A stretch of 64,000 bases of DNA from Paracoccus lutimaris (GTDB lineage Bacteria; Pseudomonadota; Alphaproteobacteria; Rhodobacterales; Rhodobacteraceae), in NCBI RefSeq assembly GCF_003337565.1, contig NZ_QPJL01000006.1:121565-185564 (forward strand), read 5' to 3'. Made by a program: the position numbers and the translations under genes. Below, one piece after another: positions 35,630 to 44,562 of the stretch. The stretch's first letter is position 1. The number at the start of each line of letters is the position of its first letter. The notes below the pieces were generated by a model. That model was given only the letters and a program-made list of their open reading frames with translations. It was not told where the DNA came from and searched no databases.

Positions 35630-36883
35630 TCACCGCTCCTTCAGCTTGACGCTGCTGTTGAAGACGTTCATCCCGCCCGAGATGATCAGGCTGAGCAACA
35701 GATAGATCCCCATCATCAACACCATGCATTCCATCTCGCGGCCGGTCTGGTTCAGCGTCGTGCCGCCCAGCGTGCCGCGCAGGTCCATATAGCCCACGGC
35801 AATCGCCAGCGAGCTGTTCTTGGTCAGGTTCAGATATTGCGAGATCAGCGGCGGCACGATCACCCGCAGCGCCTGCGGCAGGATGACCAGCGACATGGTG
35901 CGCTGCGGACGCAGGCCCAGTGCGGATGCGGCCTCGGACTGGCCCTTGCTGACGGCAAGGATGCCGGCGCGAACGATCTCGGCGATGAAGGCGCCGGTAT
36001 AAAGCGTCAGCGCCAGCCACAGCACCACGAAAGAGTTGTCCAGCGTGATGCCGCCGGCAAAGTTGAAGCCCTTGAGCACCGGGCGGTTCAGGTGCAGCCC
36101 GTAATACCAGCTCAGCGCCAGCACCGGCAGCACGAACATGGCGAGGTTGATCCACCAGGTCGTCGGGCGCAGGCCGGTCGCGTCCTGAATGCGCTGCGCG
36201 CGGGCGTTCAGCATCCGCCGGCCGAACCACGCCGCCACGATGACGACGGCAAAGGCCACGACGGCCCAGCTGATCCCCTCGCGCCCCAAAGCGATGACGC
36301 CGGGCGGATTGGTCATGCCGATCGAGGGAATGGCGGTATAGCGGTTGGTCGGCGCGATGGTGTCAAACAGCATCATATGCGCCGCCGGATTGTCGCCGCG
36401 ATAGGCGTTCGGGGGCGGCAGCACCTCGGTGAAGATCGCGAGGATCACCAGGATCCACAAGAGCAGCGGTATATTGCGGAAGATCTCGACATAGATCGTC
36501 ATCAGCCGCGCGATCAGCCAGTTCGAGGACAGGCGCAGCACGCCGACCGTCACCCCCAGCACCGTCGCCGCGATGCAGCCCAGGATCGACACCAGCAGCG
36601 TGTTCAACAGCCCGACCATGGTCGCGCGCAGATGCGTGTCGTCCGAGGTATAGGGGATCAACTGCTGGGGAATGTCATACCCCGCCCGCCGGAACAGGAA
36701 ATCAAAGCTGAGCGTCTTGCCCATGGCGGACAGGTTATGCAGCGTGTTGTTGATCAGCCAGCTGGCCATCAGCATGACCAGAATGAACACCACCGCCTGC
36801 AAGGTCAGCGAACGATAGCGCCGATCATAGATCAGCATAGACATTCGGAACGGCGGATTGTCCGCGCCCGGATAAGCGACCAT
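35630..36883 (-). CDS. bztB: General L-amino acid ABC transporter permease BztB
   Basis: A 417-aa inner-membrane permease, partner of BztC. The EAA loop is AVSKGQSEAASALGLRPQR, followed by VILPQALRVIVPPL, and eight or so hydrophobic helices are visible. GGGGG lies 7 bases before the ATG. A 10-bp hairpin lies between it and bztA. It is the second gene of the operon. Confidence 0.94.
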   Translation of the reverse strand: MVAYPGADNPPFRMSMLIYDRRYRSLTLQAVVFILVMLMASWLINNTLHNLSAMGKTLSFDFLFRRAGYDIPQQLIPYTSDDTHLRATMVGLLNTLLVSILGCIAATVLGVTVGVLRLSSNWLIARLMTIYVEIFRNIPLLLWILVILAIFTEVLPPPNAYRGDNPAAHMMLFDTIAPTNRYTAIPSIGMTNPPGVIALGREGISWAVVAFAVVIVAAWFGRRMLNARAQRIQDATGLRPTTWWINLAMFVLPVLALSWYYGLHLNRPVLKGFNFAGGITLDNSFVVLWLALTLYTGAFIAEIVRAGILAVSKGQSEAASALGLRPQRTMSLVILPQALRVIVPPLISQYLNLTKNSSLAIAVGYMDLRGTLGGTTLNQTGREMECMVLMMGIYLLLSLIISGGMNVFNSSVKLKER

Positions 36884-36961
36884 GTTTTAACCCCCTGAGT
36901 CCGGTTTGAACGGGCGGGCCATTCTGGCCTCTGCTGCCGACACCGGTCTTATCATTTGAAA

Positions 36962-36986
36962 ACGCGCGGGAATGGATCCCGCGCGT
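36962..36986 (-). terminator. Hairpin between bztA and bztB (attenuator or processing site)
   Basis: A perfect 10-bp stem (36962-36971 with 36977-36986) with a 5-base loop, 16 bases after the bztA stop. No T run follows. Such hairpins commonly raise the level of binding-protein mRNA relative to the permease genes. Confidence 0.5.
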
Positions 36987-37002
36987 CAGTGTCAGGCCGC
37001 GA

Positions 37003-38028
37003 TCAGCGGAAGGGCATGGCGTACATCAGCCCGCCCTGGGTCCACTGTGCGTTCAGACCGCGGGCCAGACCGATGGGGGTCTGCTCGCCGATGGTGGCGG
37101 CGAAGATCTCGCCATAGTTGCCGCTGGCCTTGATGGCATTCAGCGCCCAGTTGGCATCCAGACCCAGCATCTTGCCCAGATCGTCGGTGGTGCCCAGAAG
37201 GCGCTGCACCTCGGGGTTCTGCGAGGACTTGGCCAACTCGTCGATATTGGCCGAGGTCACGCCGTATTCCTCGGCGGCGACCAGCGCGTAAAGCGTCCAG
37301 CGGGCGATGTCGCCCCAGTTGTTGTCGCCGTGACGCACGGCCGGCCCAAGCGGTTCCTTCGAGATGATCTCGGGCAGGATGATGTGGTTTTCCGGGTCCG
37401 CGAAGCTGGCGCGGGTCGCGGCAAGGCCCGAGGCGTCGGTCGTATAGGCGTCGCAGGCGCCGGCCATGTATTGCTGTTCGCCCTCGGCGTTCGAATCGAT
37501 GTTGACCGGCTGGTATTCCATGTTGTTGGACTTGAAATAATCCGCCAGGTTCAGCTCGGTCGTGGTGCCGGTCTGGATGCAGACCGTGGCCCCGCCAAGA
37601 TCCTTGGCCGAGCTGACGCCCAGATCCTTGCGCACCATGAAGCCCTGGCCGTCATAGTAGTTCACACCGATGAAATCCAGCTTGAGGTCGGTGTCGCGCT
37701 GGAAAGTCACCGTCGAGTTCCGGGCCAGCAGATCCACCTCGCCCGAGGACAGGGCGGTAAAGCGGGTCTGGCCGGTGGTCGGCACGTATTTCACCTTGGT
37801 CGCATCGCCCAGAACGGCGGCAGCCACCGCCTTGCAGAAGGCCACGTCGAAACCGGACCAGTTGCCGTTCGCGTCCGGGGCGGCGAAGCCGATCAGACCG
37901 GTGTTCACGCCACAGTTCAGCACGCCGCGGGCTTTGACCTCTTTCAGCGTATCGCCCTCGGCCGCCATGGCGCCCGACGCAGCCAAAGCCAGCGCGGTCA
38001 CAGAGCCGAAGAGTACAGACTTATACAT
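37003..38028 (-). CDS. bztA: General L-amino acid ABC transporter substrate-binding protein
   Basis: A 341-aa periplasmic binding protein. The signal peptide runs to about residue 22 (ALALAASGAMA). The mature N-terminus LKEVKARGVLNCGVNTGLIG and FDVAFCKAVAAAVLGD are typical of BztA/AapJ. It binds acidic amino acids and their amides. GAGGA lies 6 bases before the ATG at 38028. It is first in the bztABCD operon, and a small hairpin follows it. Confidence 0.95.
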   Translation of the reverse strand: MYKSVLFGSVTALALAASGAMAAEGDTLKEVKARGVLNCGVNTGLIGFAAPDANGNWSGFDVAFCKAVAAAVLGDATKVKYVPTTGQTRFTALSSGEVDLLARNSTVTFQRDTDLKLDFIGVNYYDGQGFMVRKDLGVSSAKDLGGATVCIQTGTTTELNLADYFKSNNMEYQPVNIDSNAEGEQQYMAGACDAYTTDASGLAATRASFADPENHIILPEIISKEPLGPAVRHGDNNWGDIARWTLYALVAAEEYGVTSANIDELAKSSQNPEVQRLLGTTDDLGKMLGLDANWALNAIKASGNYGEIFAATIGEQTPIGLARGLNAQWTQGGLMYAMPFR

Positions 38029-38175
38029 GGAGTTCCTCACTGTTGTTTCGGACTTGCCCCAGCCCTGCGTCAGCAGGGTCTGCGCAGCCCGTTTCACAAG
38101 GGGCGTTTATGCCCCTATAAGCTTGTATTGTGCCGATCGGCACGCTTGCGTCAAGAAATATACATGCCGCGCCGG

Positions 38176-38886
38176 TCAGGGCCGGCTGAGATGATAGAAA
38201 CGCTCGGCATTGCGCATCGCGTCCAGCCTGCCTTGGGCCGCAAGGTCGGCATCCTCGTCGCGGCCCCAGCGATCAGCTTGAAATTCTTCATCGATTCGGG
38301 CCAGCTTCCAGGCGGTTTCGGCGTCCAGCCGTCCGCGCAGCACCGCCAGCCCCAGAATCAGCGAGCCGGGAAGCGTGACCAGATCATGCAGCGCGGTCAG
38401 GGCGAAGGCGTCCAGCGAGGCAATCTCGGCCTGCAGTTTCAGCAGGACCGCCGGATCCTGAGGCACCGGGATGACGCCATGGGTGATGCGCAGCGGTGCG
38501 CGCAGCTCGGTCGCGGCCCAGTCGATCAGCGGGTCCCAGCCCATGGCCTGCATCTGGGTCAGCGCCTCGGGTTCGCTGGCGCGATAGGACAGAAGATCGG
38601 TGCCGCCGTAATCGCCCAGCATCGAGGTCACGTCATGGAACTGCGGCGTGACCTTTTCGATGGCCGAGTTCGCGGCCCGGGTCAGCGGCATGGTGTTGGG
38701 GTCGATCACATCGGTCTGCGCATCCCATTCGGCGGCGATGGCGCGGGCCAGCGCCTCGGTCGGCAGGACCAGCGGCAGTTTTCCCGGCGTGCGCAGCGGG
38801 CGGTCGTCCAGAACCACCTCCCATCCCGAACCCTGCGGGCGGATACCGGCGGTTTTCCAGAAGCGGCGCGCCTTCCATTCAGTCAT
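38176..38886 (-). CDS. ATP12 family F1-ATPase assembly chaperone
   Basis: A 236-aa ATP12-like chaperone. MTEWKARRFWK, VVLDDRPLRTPGKLPL and LIDWAATELRAPLRI are recognisable. In mitochondria ATP12 binds the F1 alpha subunit during ATP synthase assembly; the alphaproteobacterial homologues are assumed to do the same. It is cytoplasmic. The ATG overlaps the end of the HAD gene by 8 bases, making it the last of five coupled genes. Confidence 0.93.
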   Translation of the reverse strand: MTEWKARRFWKTAGIRPQGSGWEVVLDDRPLRTPGKLPLVLPTEALARAIAAEWDAQTDVIDPNTMPLTRAANSAIEKVTPQFHDVTSMLGDYGGTDLLSYRASEPEALTQMQAMGWDPLIDWAATELRAPLRITHGVIPVPQDPAVLLKLQAEIASLDAFALTALHDLVTLPGSLILGLAVLRGRLDAETAWKLARIDEEFQADRWGRDEDADLAAQGRLDAMRNAERFYHLSRP

Positions 38887-39538
38887 CGGCCCACTCCAGC
38901 AGCGCACGGGTCAAGGCCGGGTAATCGGGCGCGACCATCACCGCCCCCGCCGCCAGCAGCCGGTCGGCCGGGTGATAGCCCCAGGCGACACCGAATGACG
39001 GCATCCCCGCCGCAACCCCCATGGCGACGTCGAATTCCGTATCGCCGACCATGCAGGCCTGCGCGGCGGCGACGCCCGCCTCGTCCAGCGCCGCCTGCAG
39101 CATGGCCGGATGCGGCTTAGAGGGGTGGAAATCCGAGGTCTGGCGGCTGACGAACAGCTCGTCCCAGCCATAGTTTTCAATCAGCGCATCCAGCCCGCGC
39201 CGGCTTTTGCCGGTGGCGATGGCCAAAAGTACGCCCTCATGCGCCGCAAGCGCATCCAGGCAATCCTGCGCGCCGGGATAAAGCGGCGATTCCAGATGCA
39301 TGCGCGAGGCCATATAGGCGGCGCGATAGCCTGCCGCCACCTTGTCCAGCTGGGCCTGCGACGCCTCGGGCAGCAGTTGCGCGATGGCGACGGGCAGCGA
39401 CAGACCGACGATGGACAGGATCGCCTCACGCGTAAGCGGCGGCAGACCGGCCTCGGCCATGCCGGCATTCATCGAGTTGACGATCATCAGCTGGCTGTCG
39501 ATCAGGGTCCCGTCGACATCGAAAATGACAAGTTTCAT
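38879..39538 (-). CDS. HAD family hydrolase (phosphoglycolate phosphatase-like)
   Basis: A 219-aa haloacid dehalogenase-type phosphatase. Motif I is VIFDVDGTLIDS near the N-terminus, motif II LAIATGKSRRGL and motif IV GDTEFDVAMG. The cap domain is small. The sequence resembles Gph/PGP-type enzymes but the substrate cannot be assigned. It is commonly found downstream of an RluC-type pseudouridine synthase in this group, as here. It overlaps that gene by 4 bases and ATP12 by 8 bases. Confidence 0.92.
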   Translation of the reverse strand: MKLVIFDVDGTLIDSQLMIVNSMNAGMAEAGLPPLTREAILSIVGLSLPVAIAQLLPEASQAQLDKVAAGYRAAYMASRMHLESPLYPGAQDCLDALAAHEGVLLAIATGKSRRGLDALIENYGWDELFVSRQTSDFHPSKPHPAMLQAALDEAGVAAAQACMVGDTEFDVAMGVAAGMPSFGVAWGYHPADRLLAAGAVMVAPDYPALTRALLEWADD

Positions 39539-40587
39539 GGGTCCTCGGCAAAAGGATCTTCGGGAACGTCCTGTTCGGACCAGCCCAGCGTCTGCCATGT
39601 CCGCGCCATATGCTCGGGCAGCGGTGCGGTCACGGTGATCAGCTTCTTGGTGATCGGATGTTCAAAGCGGATCAGGCGGGCATGCAGATGCAGCTTGCGG
39701 CTGATCTCACCGCCCAGTTGCGCGCCCCAGCCATCGCCCAGGTTTTCCTGGCCCGAGCCGCCATATTTGCCGTCGCCCACGATCGGGTGGCCGATCTCGG
39801 CCATATGGGCGCGCAGCTGGTGGGTGCGGCCGGTGACCGGCACCATCGCCGCCCAGCTGACCCGCCCGCCAAGCGCATCCAGCACCGCGTAATCGGTATG
39901 GGCGCGCTTGGCGCCCTCGGTCGTGGCGACCTCACCGGGATGGACGGCGACCATCTTTTCGCCCTCGCCCATGCGGCCCCGGCCCGGCGCCTTGACCAGC
40001 CCGTATTTGATCGAACCCATGCGCGGATGCGGAACCCCCGCCACCGCCGCCCAATAGATCTTGCGCGTCAGCCGGTGACGGAACGCCTCGCTCAGCGAAC
40101 GCGCGATGCGGTCGGTGCGCGCCAGCAGCAGCACGCCCGAAGTGTCCTTGTCCAGCCGGTGGACCAGCTTGGGCCGGTCCTTATAGCCGAACATCAGCGC
40201 CTCGGTCAGCCCGTCCACATGCCGGTCCCCCTGCCCCGAGCCGCCCTGCGAGGGCAGGCCCGGCGGCTTGTTCAGAGCGATGATATGCTCGTCCCGCCAC
40301 AGCACGGCGGACTGGATCATCTCGGCATCCGATTGCTTGACGGATGGCTTTTTCGCCCGCGCCGGCACCGGGGCCGAGGCATCGGGCAAGGGCGGCACGC
40401 GCACCTCCTGGCCGGTCTCGATGCGGGTATTTGCCTTGACCCGGCCGCCATCGACGCGCAACTGCCCGGTCCGGCACATCTTTTCGATGGCGCCCTGGGT
40501 CAGTTGCGGGAATTTCTTTTTCAGCCAGCGGTCGATGCGCTGGTCGCCCTCATCGGGGCCGATCTGGATGGTCTGGACGCCGCTCAT
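39535..40587 (-). CDS. RluC-type 23S rRNA pseudouridine synthase
   Basis: 350 aa. An S4 RNA-binding domain (about residues 14-60: DQRIDRWLKKKFPQLTQG) is followed by a pseudouridine synthase domain with the catalytic Asp146 in HRLDKDTSGVLLLAR. It isomerises uridines in 23S rRNA. Whether it is the RluC or RluD specificity is uncertain; the gene order with a HAD phosphatase fits RluC. It overlaps crcB and the HAD gene by 4 bases each. Confidence 0.92.
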   Translation of the reverse strand: MSGVQTIQIGPDEGDQRIDRWLKKKFPQLTQGAIEKMCRTGQLRVDGGRVKANTRIETGQEVRVPPLPDASAPVPARAKKPSVKQSDAEMIQSAVLWRDEHIIALNKPPGLPSQGGSGQGDRHVDGLTEALMFGYKDRPKLVHRLDKDTSGVLLLARTDRIARSLSEAFRHRLTRKIYWAAVAGVPHPRMGSIKYGLVKAPGRGRMGEGEKMVAVHPGEVATTEGAKRAHTDYAVLDALGGRVSWAAMVPVTGRTHQLRAHMAEIGHPIVGDGKYGGSGQENLGDGWGAQLGGEISRKLHLHARLIRFEHPITKKLITVTAPLPEHMARTWQTLGWSEQDVPEDPFAEDP

Positions 40588-40958
40588 GCGAAAACTCCCC
40601 GTCCGATGGCAAGGCCAGCCATCACTGCCACGAGCGACAGGAGGACCGAGGCCAGCACATAGCCGATGGCCTGCCCGCCCGCACCGCGTTCCCACAAGGT
40701 CATCGTGTCCAGCGCAAAGGCCGAAAACGTGGTAAAGCCGCCCAGCACCCCGGTCAGCAGCAGGGGCGCCAGATGCTGGCCGCCGCGCAGGGCCAGCAGC
40801 GATGCCAGCATGCCCATGGCCAGACAGCCCAGCACATTGACGGTCAGCGTGCCCAGCGGAAAGCCGGGGCTGATGCGCCCGGCCAGAATATTGACGCCGT
40901 AACGCGCCGAGGCGCCAATGGCCCCGCCAAGCGCCACCTGCAGGAAATTATGTGTCAT
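40584..40958 (-). CDS. crcB: Fluoride channel CrcB/Fluc
   Basis: A 124-aa membrane protein with four hydrophobic helices. The family signatures GGAIGASARYG near the N-terminus and GGFTTFSAFALDT in the third helix are present. It expels fluoride as a dimer. No fluoride riboswitch is possible upstream because the start overlaps rarA by 4 bases. It is part of the tight rarA-crcB-rlu-HAD-ATP12 run. Confidence 0.94.
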   Translation of the reverse strand: MTHNFLQVALGGAIGASARYGVNILAGRISPGFPLGTLTVNVLGCLAMGMLASLLALRGGQHLAPLLLTGVLGGFTTFSAFALDTMTLWERGAGGQAIGYVLASVLLSLVAVMAGLAIGRGVFA

Positions 40959-42298
40959 GTCTTGCCCTCTGGCCGCCGCTTTTGGCGCAGGCTGGCGAAC
41001 CATTCAACGCGCTTTTTCAGCTCGCGCTCATAGCCGCGCTCAACCGGCAGGTAAAAGACCGGGCGTTTCATACCCTCGGGAAAGTAATTCTGACCCGAAA
41101 AGCCGTCCTCGGCATCGTGGTCATAGGCATAGCCCGCGCCATAGCCCTGATCCTTCATCAGCGCCGTGGGGGCGTTCAGGATATGGGCCGGGGGCATCTG
41201 GCTGCCGCTGCGCCGCGCCAGATCGCGCGCCGCCTTGTAGGCGACATAGCCCGCATTCGATTTCGGCGCGAGCGCCAGATAGATCACCGCCTGCGCCAGC
41301 GCGAGCTCCCCCTCGGGGCTGCCAAGGCGCTCGTAAAGCGCCCATGCGTCAAGGCAGTGACGCTGCGCGGCCGGATCTGCCAGCCCGATATCCTCGACCG
41401 CCATGCGGGTCAGGCGGCGCGCCAGATAGCGCGGGTCCTCGCCCCCCTCAAGCATGCGGCCAAACCAGTAAAGCGCCGCATCCGGGTCACTGCCACGGAC
41501 GGATTTGTGCAGGGCCGAGATCAGGTTGTAATGCTCGTCCCCGGATTTGTCATATTTCGCCGCGCGCCGCATCAGCCGTTGCGACAACTGTTCGGTGTTC
41601 AGCTTGCCGCCGTTCTCCTTGGCCGGGATTTTCCAGGCCATGACCTGTTCGATCAGGTTCAGGGCGGCGCGGCCATCGCCATCGGCCATTTCCAAAATCC
41701 GCTCGCGCGCCTCGCCGGTCAGGGGCAAGGGGCGGCCAAGCTCTTGCTCGGCGCGCTGCGCCAGAAGCTCCAGATCGGCAAGGCTCAGACGCTCGAGCAC
41801 GATGACCTGCGCGCGCGACAAAAGCGCGGCGTTCAGCTCGAAGCTGGGGTTTTCGGTGGTGGCACCGACCAGGGTGATGGTGCCGTCCTCCATATGCGGC
41901 AGGAAGCTGTCCTGCTGCGCCTTGTTGAAGCGGTGAATCTCATCGACGAACAGCAACGTGCCCCGACCCTGCTGGCGGCGCAGGCGGGCGGCATCGAAAA
42001 CCTTGCGCAGTTCCGGCACACCCGAAAAGATCGCCGAGATCTGCACGAAAGCCAGGTCGGTTTCCCGCGCCAGCAGCCGCGCGATGGTGGTCTTGCCAAC
42101 CCCGGGAGGCCCCCAAAGGATCAGCGAGGACAGGCTGCCCGAGGCCAGCATGGCCCCCAGCGGGCCGTCCGGCCCCATCACCTTGCCCTGCCCGACAACG
42201 TCGCTTAGCCGCGCCGGACGGATCCGGTCGGCCAGAGGGCGTGTCACGTCGGGCTGCGGGTCGCCAGCGGGGGGCGCCGTGTCGAATAGGTCTGCCAT
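40955..42298 (-). CDS. rarA: Replication-associated recombination protein A (MgsA/RarA)
   Basis: A 447-aa AAA+ ATPase. Walker A is WGPPGVGKTTIARLL, Walker B is LLFVDEIHRFN, and GATTENPSFELNAALLSR is the sensor 1 region. The C-terminal tetramerisation domain (KSVRGSDPDAALYWFGRML) is complete. It acts at stalled replication forks. It starts 61 bp after the luxI stop on the same strand and is first in a set of five overlapping genes. Confidence 0.95.
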   Translation of the reverse strand: MADLFDTAPPAGDPQPDVTRPLADRIRPARLSDVVGQGKVMGPDGPLGAMLASGSLSSLILWGPPGVGKTTIARLLARETDLAFVQISAIFSGVPELRKVFDAARLRRQQGRGTLLFVDEIHRFNKAQQDSFLPHMEDGTITLVGATTENPSFELNAALLSRAQVIVLERLSLADLELLAQRAEQELGRPLPLTGEARERILEMADGDGRAALNLIEQVMAWKIPAKENGGKLNTEQLSQRLMRRAAKYDKSGDEHYNLISALHKSVRGSDPDAALYWFGRMLEGGEDPRYLARRLTRMAVEDIGLADPAAQRHCLDAWALYERLGSPEGELALAQAVIYLALAPKSNAGYVAYKAARDLARRSGSQMPPAHILNAPTALMKDQGYGAGYAYDHDAEDGFSGQNYFPEGMKRPVFYLPVERGYERELKKRVEWFASLRQKRRPEGKT

Positions 42299-42359
42299 CA
42301 GCGCAACATGTTACGCCGTGCAGACCCGACACGAAAGGCCCACCGCCCATGCGCCACCA

Positions 42360-43028
42360 TCAATGCATCTTGGGTGCAAGATTGATCGAAACACACTGGA
42401 AATAATCGTCATCGATCCAAATGACCGGACCCATGGCCTGCGCATCGACGCCACGCGGGTTCAGCCAGCGCGGCCAGGTCGCCTTGACCAGACAGATCAG
42501 CCGGCTGGCGCCAAGCGCACGGGCCGAATTGCTCATCTCGGCGATCAGGCTCATCTGAACACGCATGCGCCGCCCGGCCGGGATCGAATGATCGATGAAC
42601 AGGCGGCTCGCCTCCCAGGTGGTTTCCTCGACCGGGGCCGGCCCGTCCAGCAGGTTCTGCGGGATCGAGCCGCCCAGCAGGTCCTCTTGCGCATCACGGA
42701 TCATATAGGAATACACACCGCAGCGGGCGGTGGTCGGCGTCAGGCGAACGCCGGCAAGAACACGGCCATGTTCATGGATGGCGACCCAGCGGCTCATCGG
42801 CGTGTCATACTGGTCGAACTCCATCCCATCGACCTCGGGCAGTGGCCATTTCTTGAGATCGATGAAGCTTTGTTTCCGCGCGCGGAAGATATTGGCAAAA
42901 AGTTCGCCATGATTATGCATGTTGGCGAACGAAAGTGTGGTTGTCTGAACTTCGGGCAGCCGTGCGTCAGGGGTCCGGATGGTCGTGGTCTGAACGTCAG
43001 CGCTGCGAATTGTGGTGGTGGTCTGCAT
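42360..43028 (-). CDS. Acyl-homoserine lactone synthase (LuxI family)
   Basis: 222 aa. The autoinducer synthase core has FRARKQSFIDLKKW (conserved Arg, Phe, Trp), EFDQYDTPMSRW with the Asp pair, GVRLTPTT and WEASRLFID with the Glu/Arg pair. It makes an N-acyl-homoserine lactone signal from S-adenosylmethionine and acyl-ACP. The first about 35 residues are unusual: three repeats of VQTTT(I/L)-like sequence, a low-complexity extension. The acyl chain cannot be predicted. It follows luxR by 67 bp, and a hairpin overlaps its AGGAG site. Confidence 0.93.
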   Translation of the reverse strand: MQTTTTIRSADVQTTTIRTPDARLPEVQTTTLSFANMHNHGELFANIFRARKQSFIDLKKWPLPEVDGMEFDQYDTPMSRWVAIHEHGRVLAGVRLTPTTARCGVYSYMIRDAQEDLLGGSIPQNLLDGPAPVEETTWEASRLFIDHSIPAGRRMRVQMSLIAEMSNSARALGASRLICLVKATWPRWLNPRGVDAQAMGPVIWIDDDYFQCVSINLAPKMH

Positions 43029-43035
43029 GGTGGTT

Positions 43036-43070
43036 TTCTCCTGGGGTGGTGGTGGTGGTGGCCCCCAGGA
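43036..43070 (-). promoter_or_regulatory. Hairpin over the luxI ribosome-binding site
   Basis: An 8-bp stem (43039-43046 with 43063-43070) encloses a CCA-repeat loop. The AGGAG ribosome-binding site (43038-43042 on the minus strand) begins inside the 3' arm. Folding would hide most of it. It may control translation of the signal synthase, which is inference from sequence only. Confidence 0.5.
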
Positions 43071-43095
43071 TATACCGCAACGATAGACGGACCGT

Positions 43096-43707
43096 TTATA
43101 GCAAGCGGTAGTCCTTGGCCCGTTGCAGCGCCTCGGCCGTTGTTCGCGCCATCAGCCTTTCACGCGCCGAGATCAAACGAGCCTTGAATGCACTTTCCGT
43201 AATACCAAGTTTGGCAGCCGCCGCCGCGTGGCGATCCCCCTCTGCGATACACCGAAGGGCCTCTTGCTGAGCCTTTGTCAGGCTCTCCGGCGGCTCCGTC
43301 ACTTCGTGAAGCCGTCGTACCATGGCCGAGATCACTTCGATCTCGTCATCCGTGAATTCGCGTTTGTCATGGGCGAAGCAGCAAATCGTTCGCGACTTGA
43401 TCGGCCCATGCGCGATGGCAAGCCCGTAATGCAGCCCGTGATCCGCCGCGTCCTGCAGAATCGAGAACGGGTCGGGAATGGGCAAAACGCTCCAGCGGCA
43501 GGCGCCGGTCGTCGAGAACCCCCAGGCGATGGTGGGATCGCGCAGGGCATAGGCGCGTTCGGAATAGCGCTGCGCCCAGTCCTTGTTATAGGTCTGGAAC
43601 TGCATCAAGGGTGCAGCAAAGCGAATGTGAAGCCCAACGAAGTAGCCCGCCGGAGAGAGCTTCTTCAGCTTGGCCAGTGCTGCATTGATTTCCGCGCGAG
43701 ACGACAT
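43096..43707 (-). CDS. LuxR-type quorum-sensing regulator
   Basis: A 203-aa protein. It has an N-terminal autoinducer-binding domain (conserved aromatic and Asp residues in FQTYNKDWAQRY and LRDPTIAWGF) and a C-terminal helix-turn-helix (LTKAQQEALRCIAEG then AAAAAKLGITESAFKARL). In the paired system it would bind the lactone made by the neighbouring synthase. It is shorter than TraR or LuxR (about 240 aa), mostly in the N-terminal domain. It lies upstream of luxI on the same strand. The region upstream of it is AT-rich. Confidence 0.92.
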   Translation of the reverse strand: MSSRAEINAALAKLKKLSPAGYFVGLHIRFAAPLMQFQTYNKDWAQRYSERAYALRDPTIAWGFSTTGACRWSVLPIPDPFSILQDAADHGLHYGLAIAHGPIKSRTICCFAHDKREFTDDEIEVISAMVRRLHEVTEPPESLTKAQQEALRCIAEGDRHAAAAAKLGITESAFKARLISARERLMARTTAEALQRAKDYRLL

Positions 43708-43801
43708 GACGATTTGGACAGATTGCGTTTTTTTACGTTAGCAGGAAAAATGGCAGAGTTTGCAGGCTATTCAAGCGATACTGCAAAATAACATGACGTT
43801 T

Positions 43802-43822
43802 TTTACCCTTCCCTAAGGTAAA
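43802..43822. promoter_or_regulatory. Dyad upstream of luxR (possible operator)
   Basis: Arms TTTACC and GGTAAA are separated by 9 bases, about 95 bases before the luxR ATG. It could be a lux-box-like operator, but its 21-base span and half-sites are not the classical lux box. Confidence 0.3.
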
Positions 43823-43981
43823 CTTAGTGAAGAAAATTTCGCTGTTCCCAGACAACCGTCACCTCTCCACAACAATAACGCGCGATTTATGCGCGTATTC
43901 CAAGGCCCTGCACAACCGAAAATTTTACGGACCGGCCAACAGCCGCCACCGCGCGTGCAAGATTTGCACTTCTGCTGTTGC

Positions 43982-44014
43982 AAAAAGCCCGCAGCCATGG
44001 CTCTGGCCGCGGGC
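43982..44014 (-). terminator. Intrinsic terminator at the end of the ribosomal cluster (after rplQ)
   Basis: A GCCCGC/GCGGGC stem with further inner pairing, followed on the minus strand by TTTTT, about 36 bases after the rplQ stop. Confidence 0.8.
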
Positions 44015-44049
44015 ATGAACTTTCTGTTAACCCGAGGAAAGACCTGGGT

Positions 44050-44472
44050 TTACGCTTCGTCAGCGGCCGATTCGGCTTCCAGACGGGCGCGGTCAGCGGC
44101 ACCCTTGGCATCGGTGTCACGCTCGACGAATTCGATGATTGCCATCGGCGCCATGTCGCCATAGCGGAAGCCGGCCTTCATGATGCGGACATAGCCGCCC
44201 TGACGGTCCTTGTAGCGGGCGCCGAGCACGTCGAAGAGTTTCTCGACATGCATGTCCTGCTTGAGCTGCGAGGCGGCCTGACGGCGGGCATGCAGATCGC
44301 CGCGCTTGGCCAGCGTGATCAGCTTTTCGACGATCGGGCGCAGTTCCTTGGCTTTCGGCAGCGTGGTCTTGATCTGCTCGTGCTCGATCAGCGAGCCAGC
44401 CATGTTGGCGAACAGCGCCTTGCGGTGTTCGTGGGTACGGTTCAGTCGGCGGTAGCCGCGGGCGTGACGCAT
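44050..44472 (-). CDS. rplQ: 50S ribosomal protein L17
   Basis: A 140-aa L17 protein, beginning [20 protein letters not shown], of the large subunit near the peptide exit. The ATG at 44472 gives the standard N-terminus; an open extension upstream has no homology. The Ala/Glu-rich C-terminal tail (residues 120-140) is longer than in E. coli. It is the last gene of the alpha cluster, 172 bp after rpoA, which is wider than usual because a repeat lies between them. Confidence 0.98.
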   Translation of the reverse strand: MRHARGYRRLNRTHEHRKALFANMAGSLIEHEQIKTTLPKAKELRPIVEKLITLAKRGDLHARRQAASQLKQDMHVEKLFDVLGARYKDRQGGYVRIMKAGFRYGDMAPMAIIEFVERDTDAKGAADRARLEAESAADEA

Positions 44473-44562
44473 GATGTTTCTCCGTTTACGTCTTTTGCTT
44501 TGTCTGGCGGCCCTTGCGTGAAAGCCGCTCTCCTTGGGGCGGGATGCCCGGTATTTGGGAAG

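Larger units (their letters stand above)
43708..44049. other. AT-rich control region between luxR and rplQ
   Basis: No gene is seen in this 342-base stretch. It holds the rplQ terminator (43982-44014) and a TTTACC-N9-GGTAAA dyad at 43802-43822. The AT-rich DNA from 43708 to about 43880 is presumably the luxR promoter. It is markedly less GC-rich than the rest of the window. Confidence 0.6.

Noticed and set aside
33394..35649. Plus-strand ORF of 751 codons
   Set aside because: Antisense shadow of bztD and bztC in GC-rich DNA; the translation is His/Arg/Gln-rich with no recognisable domain.
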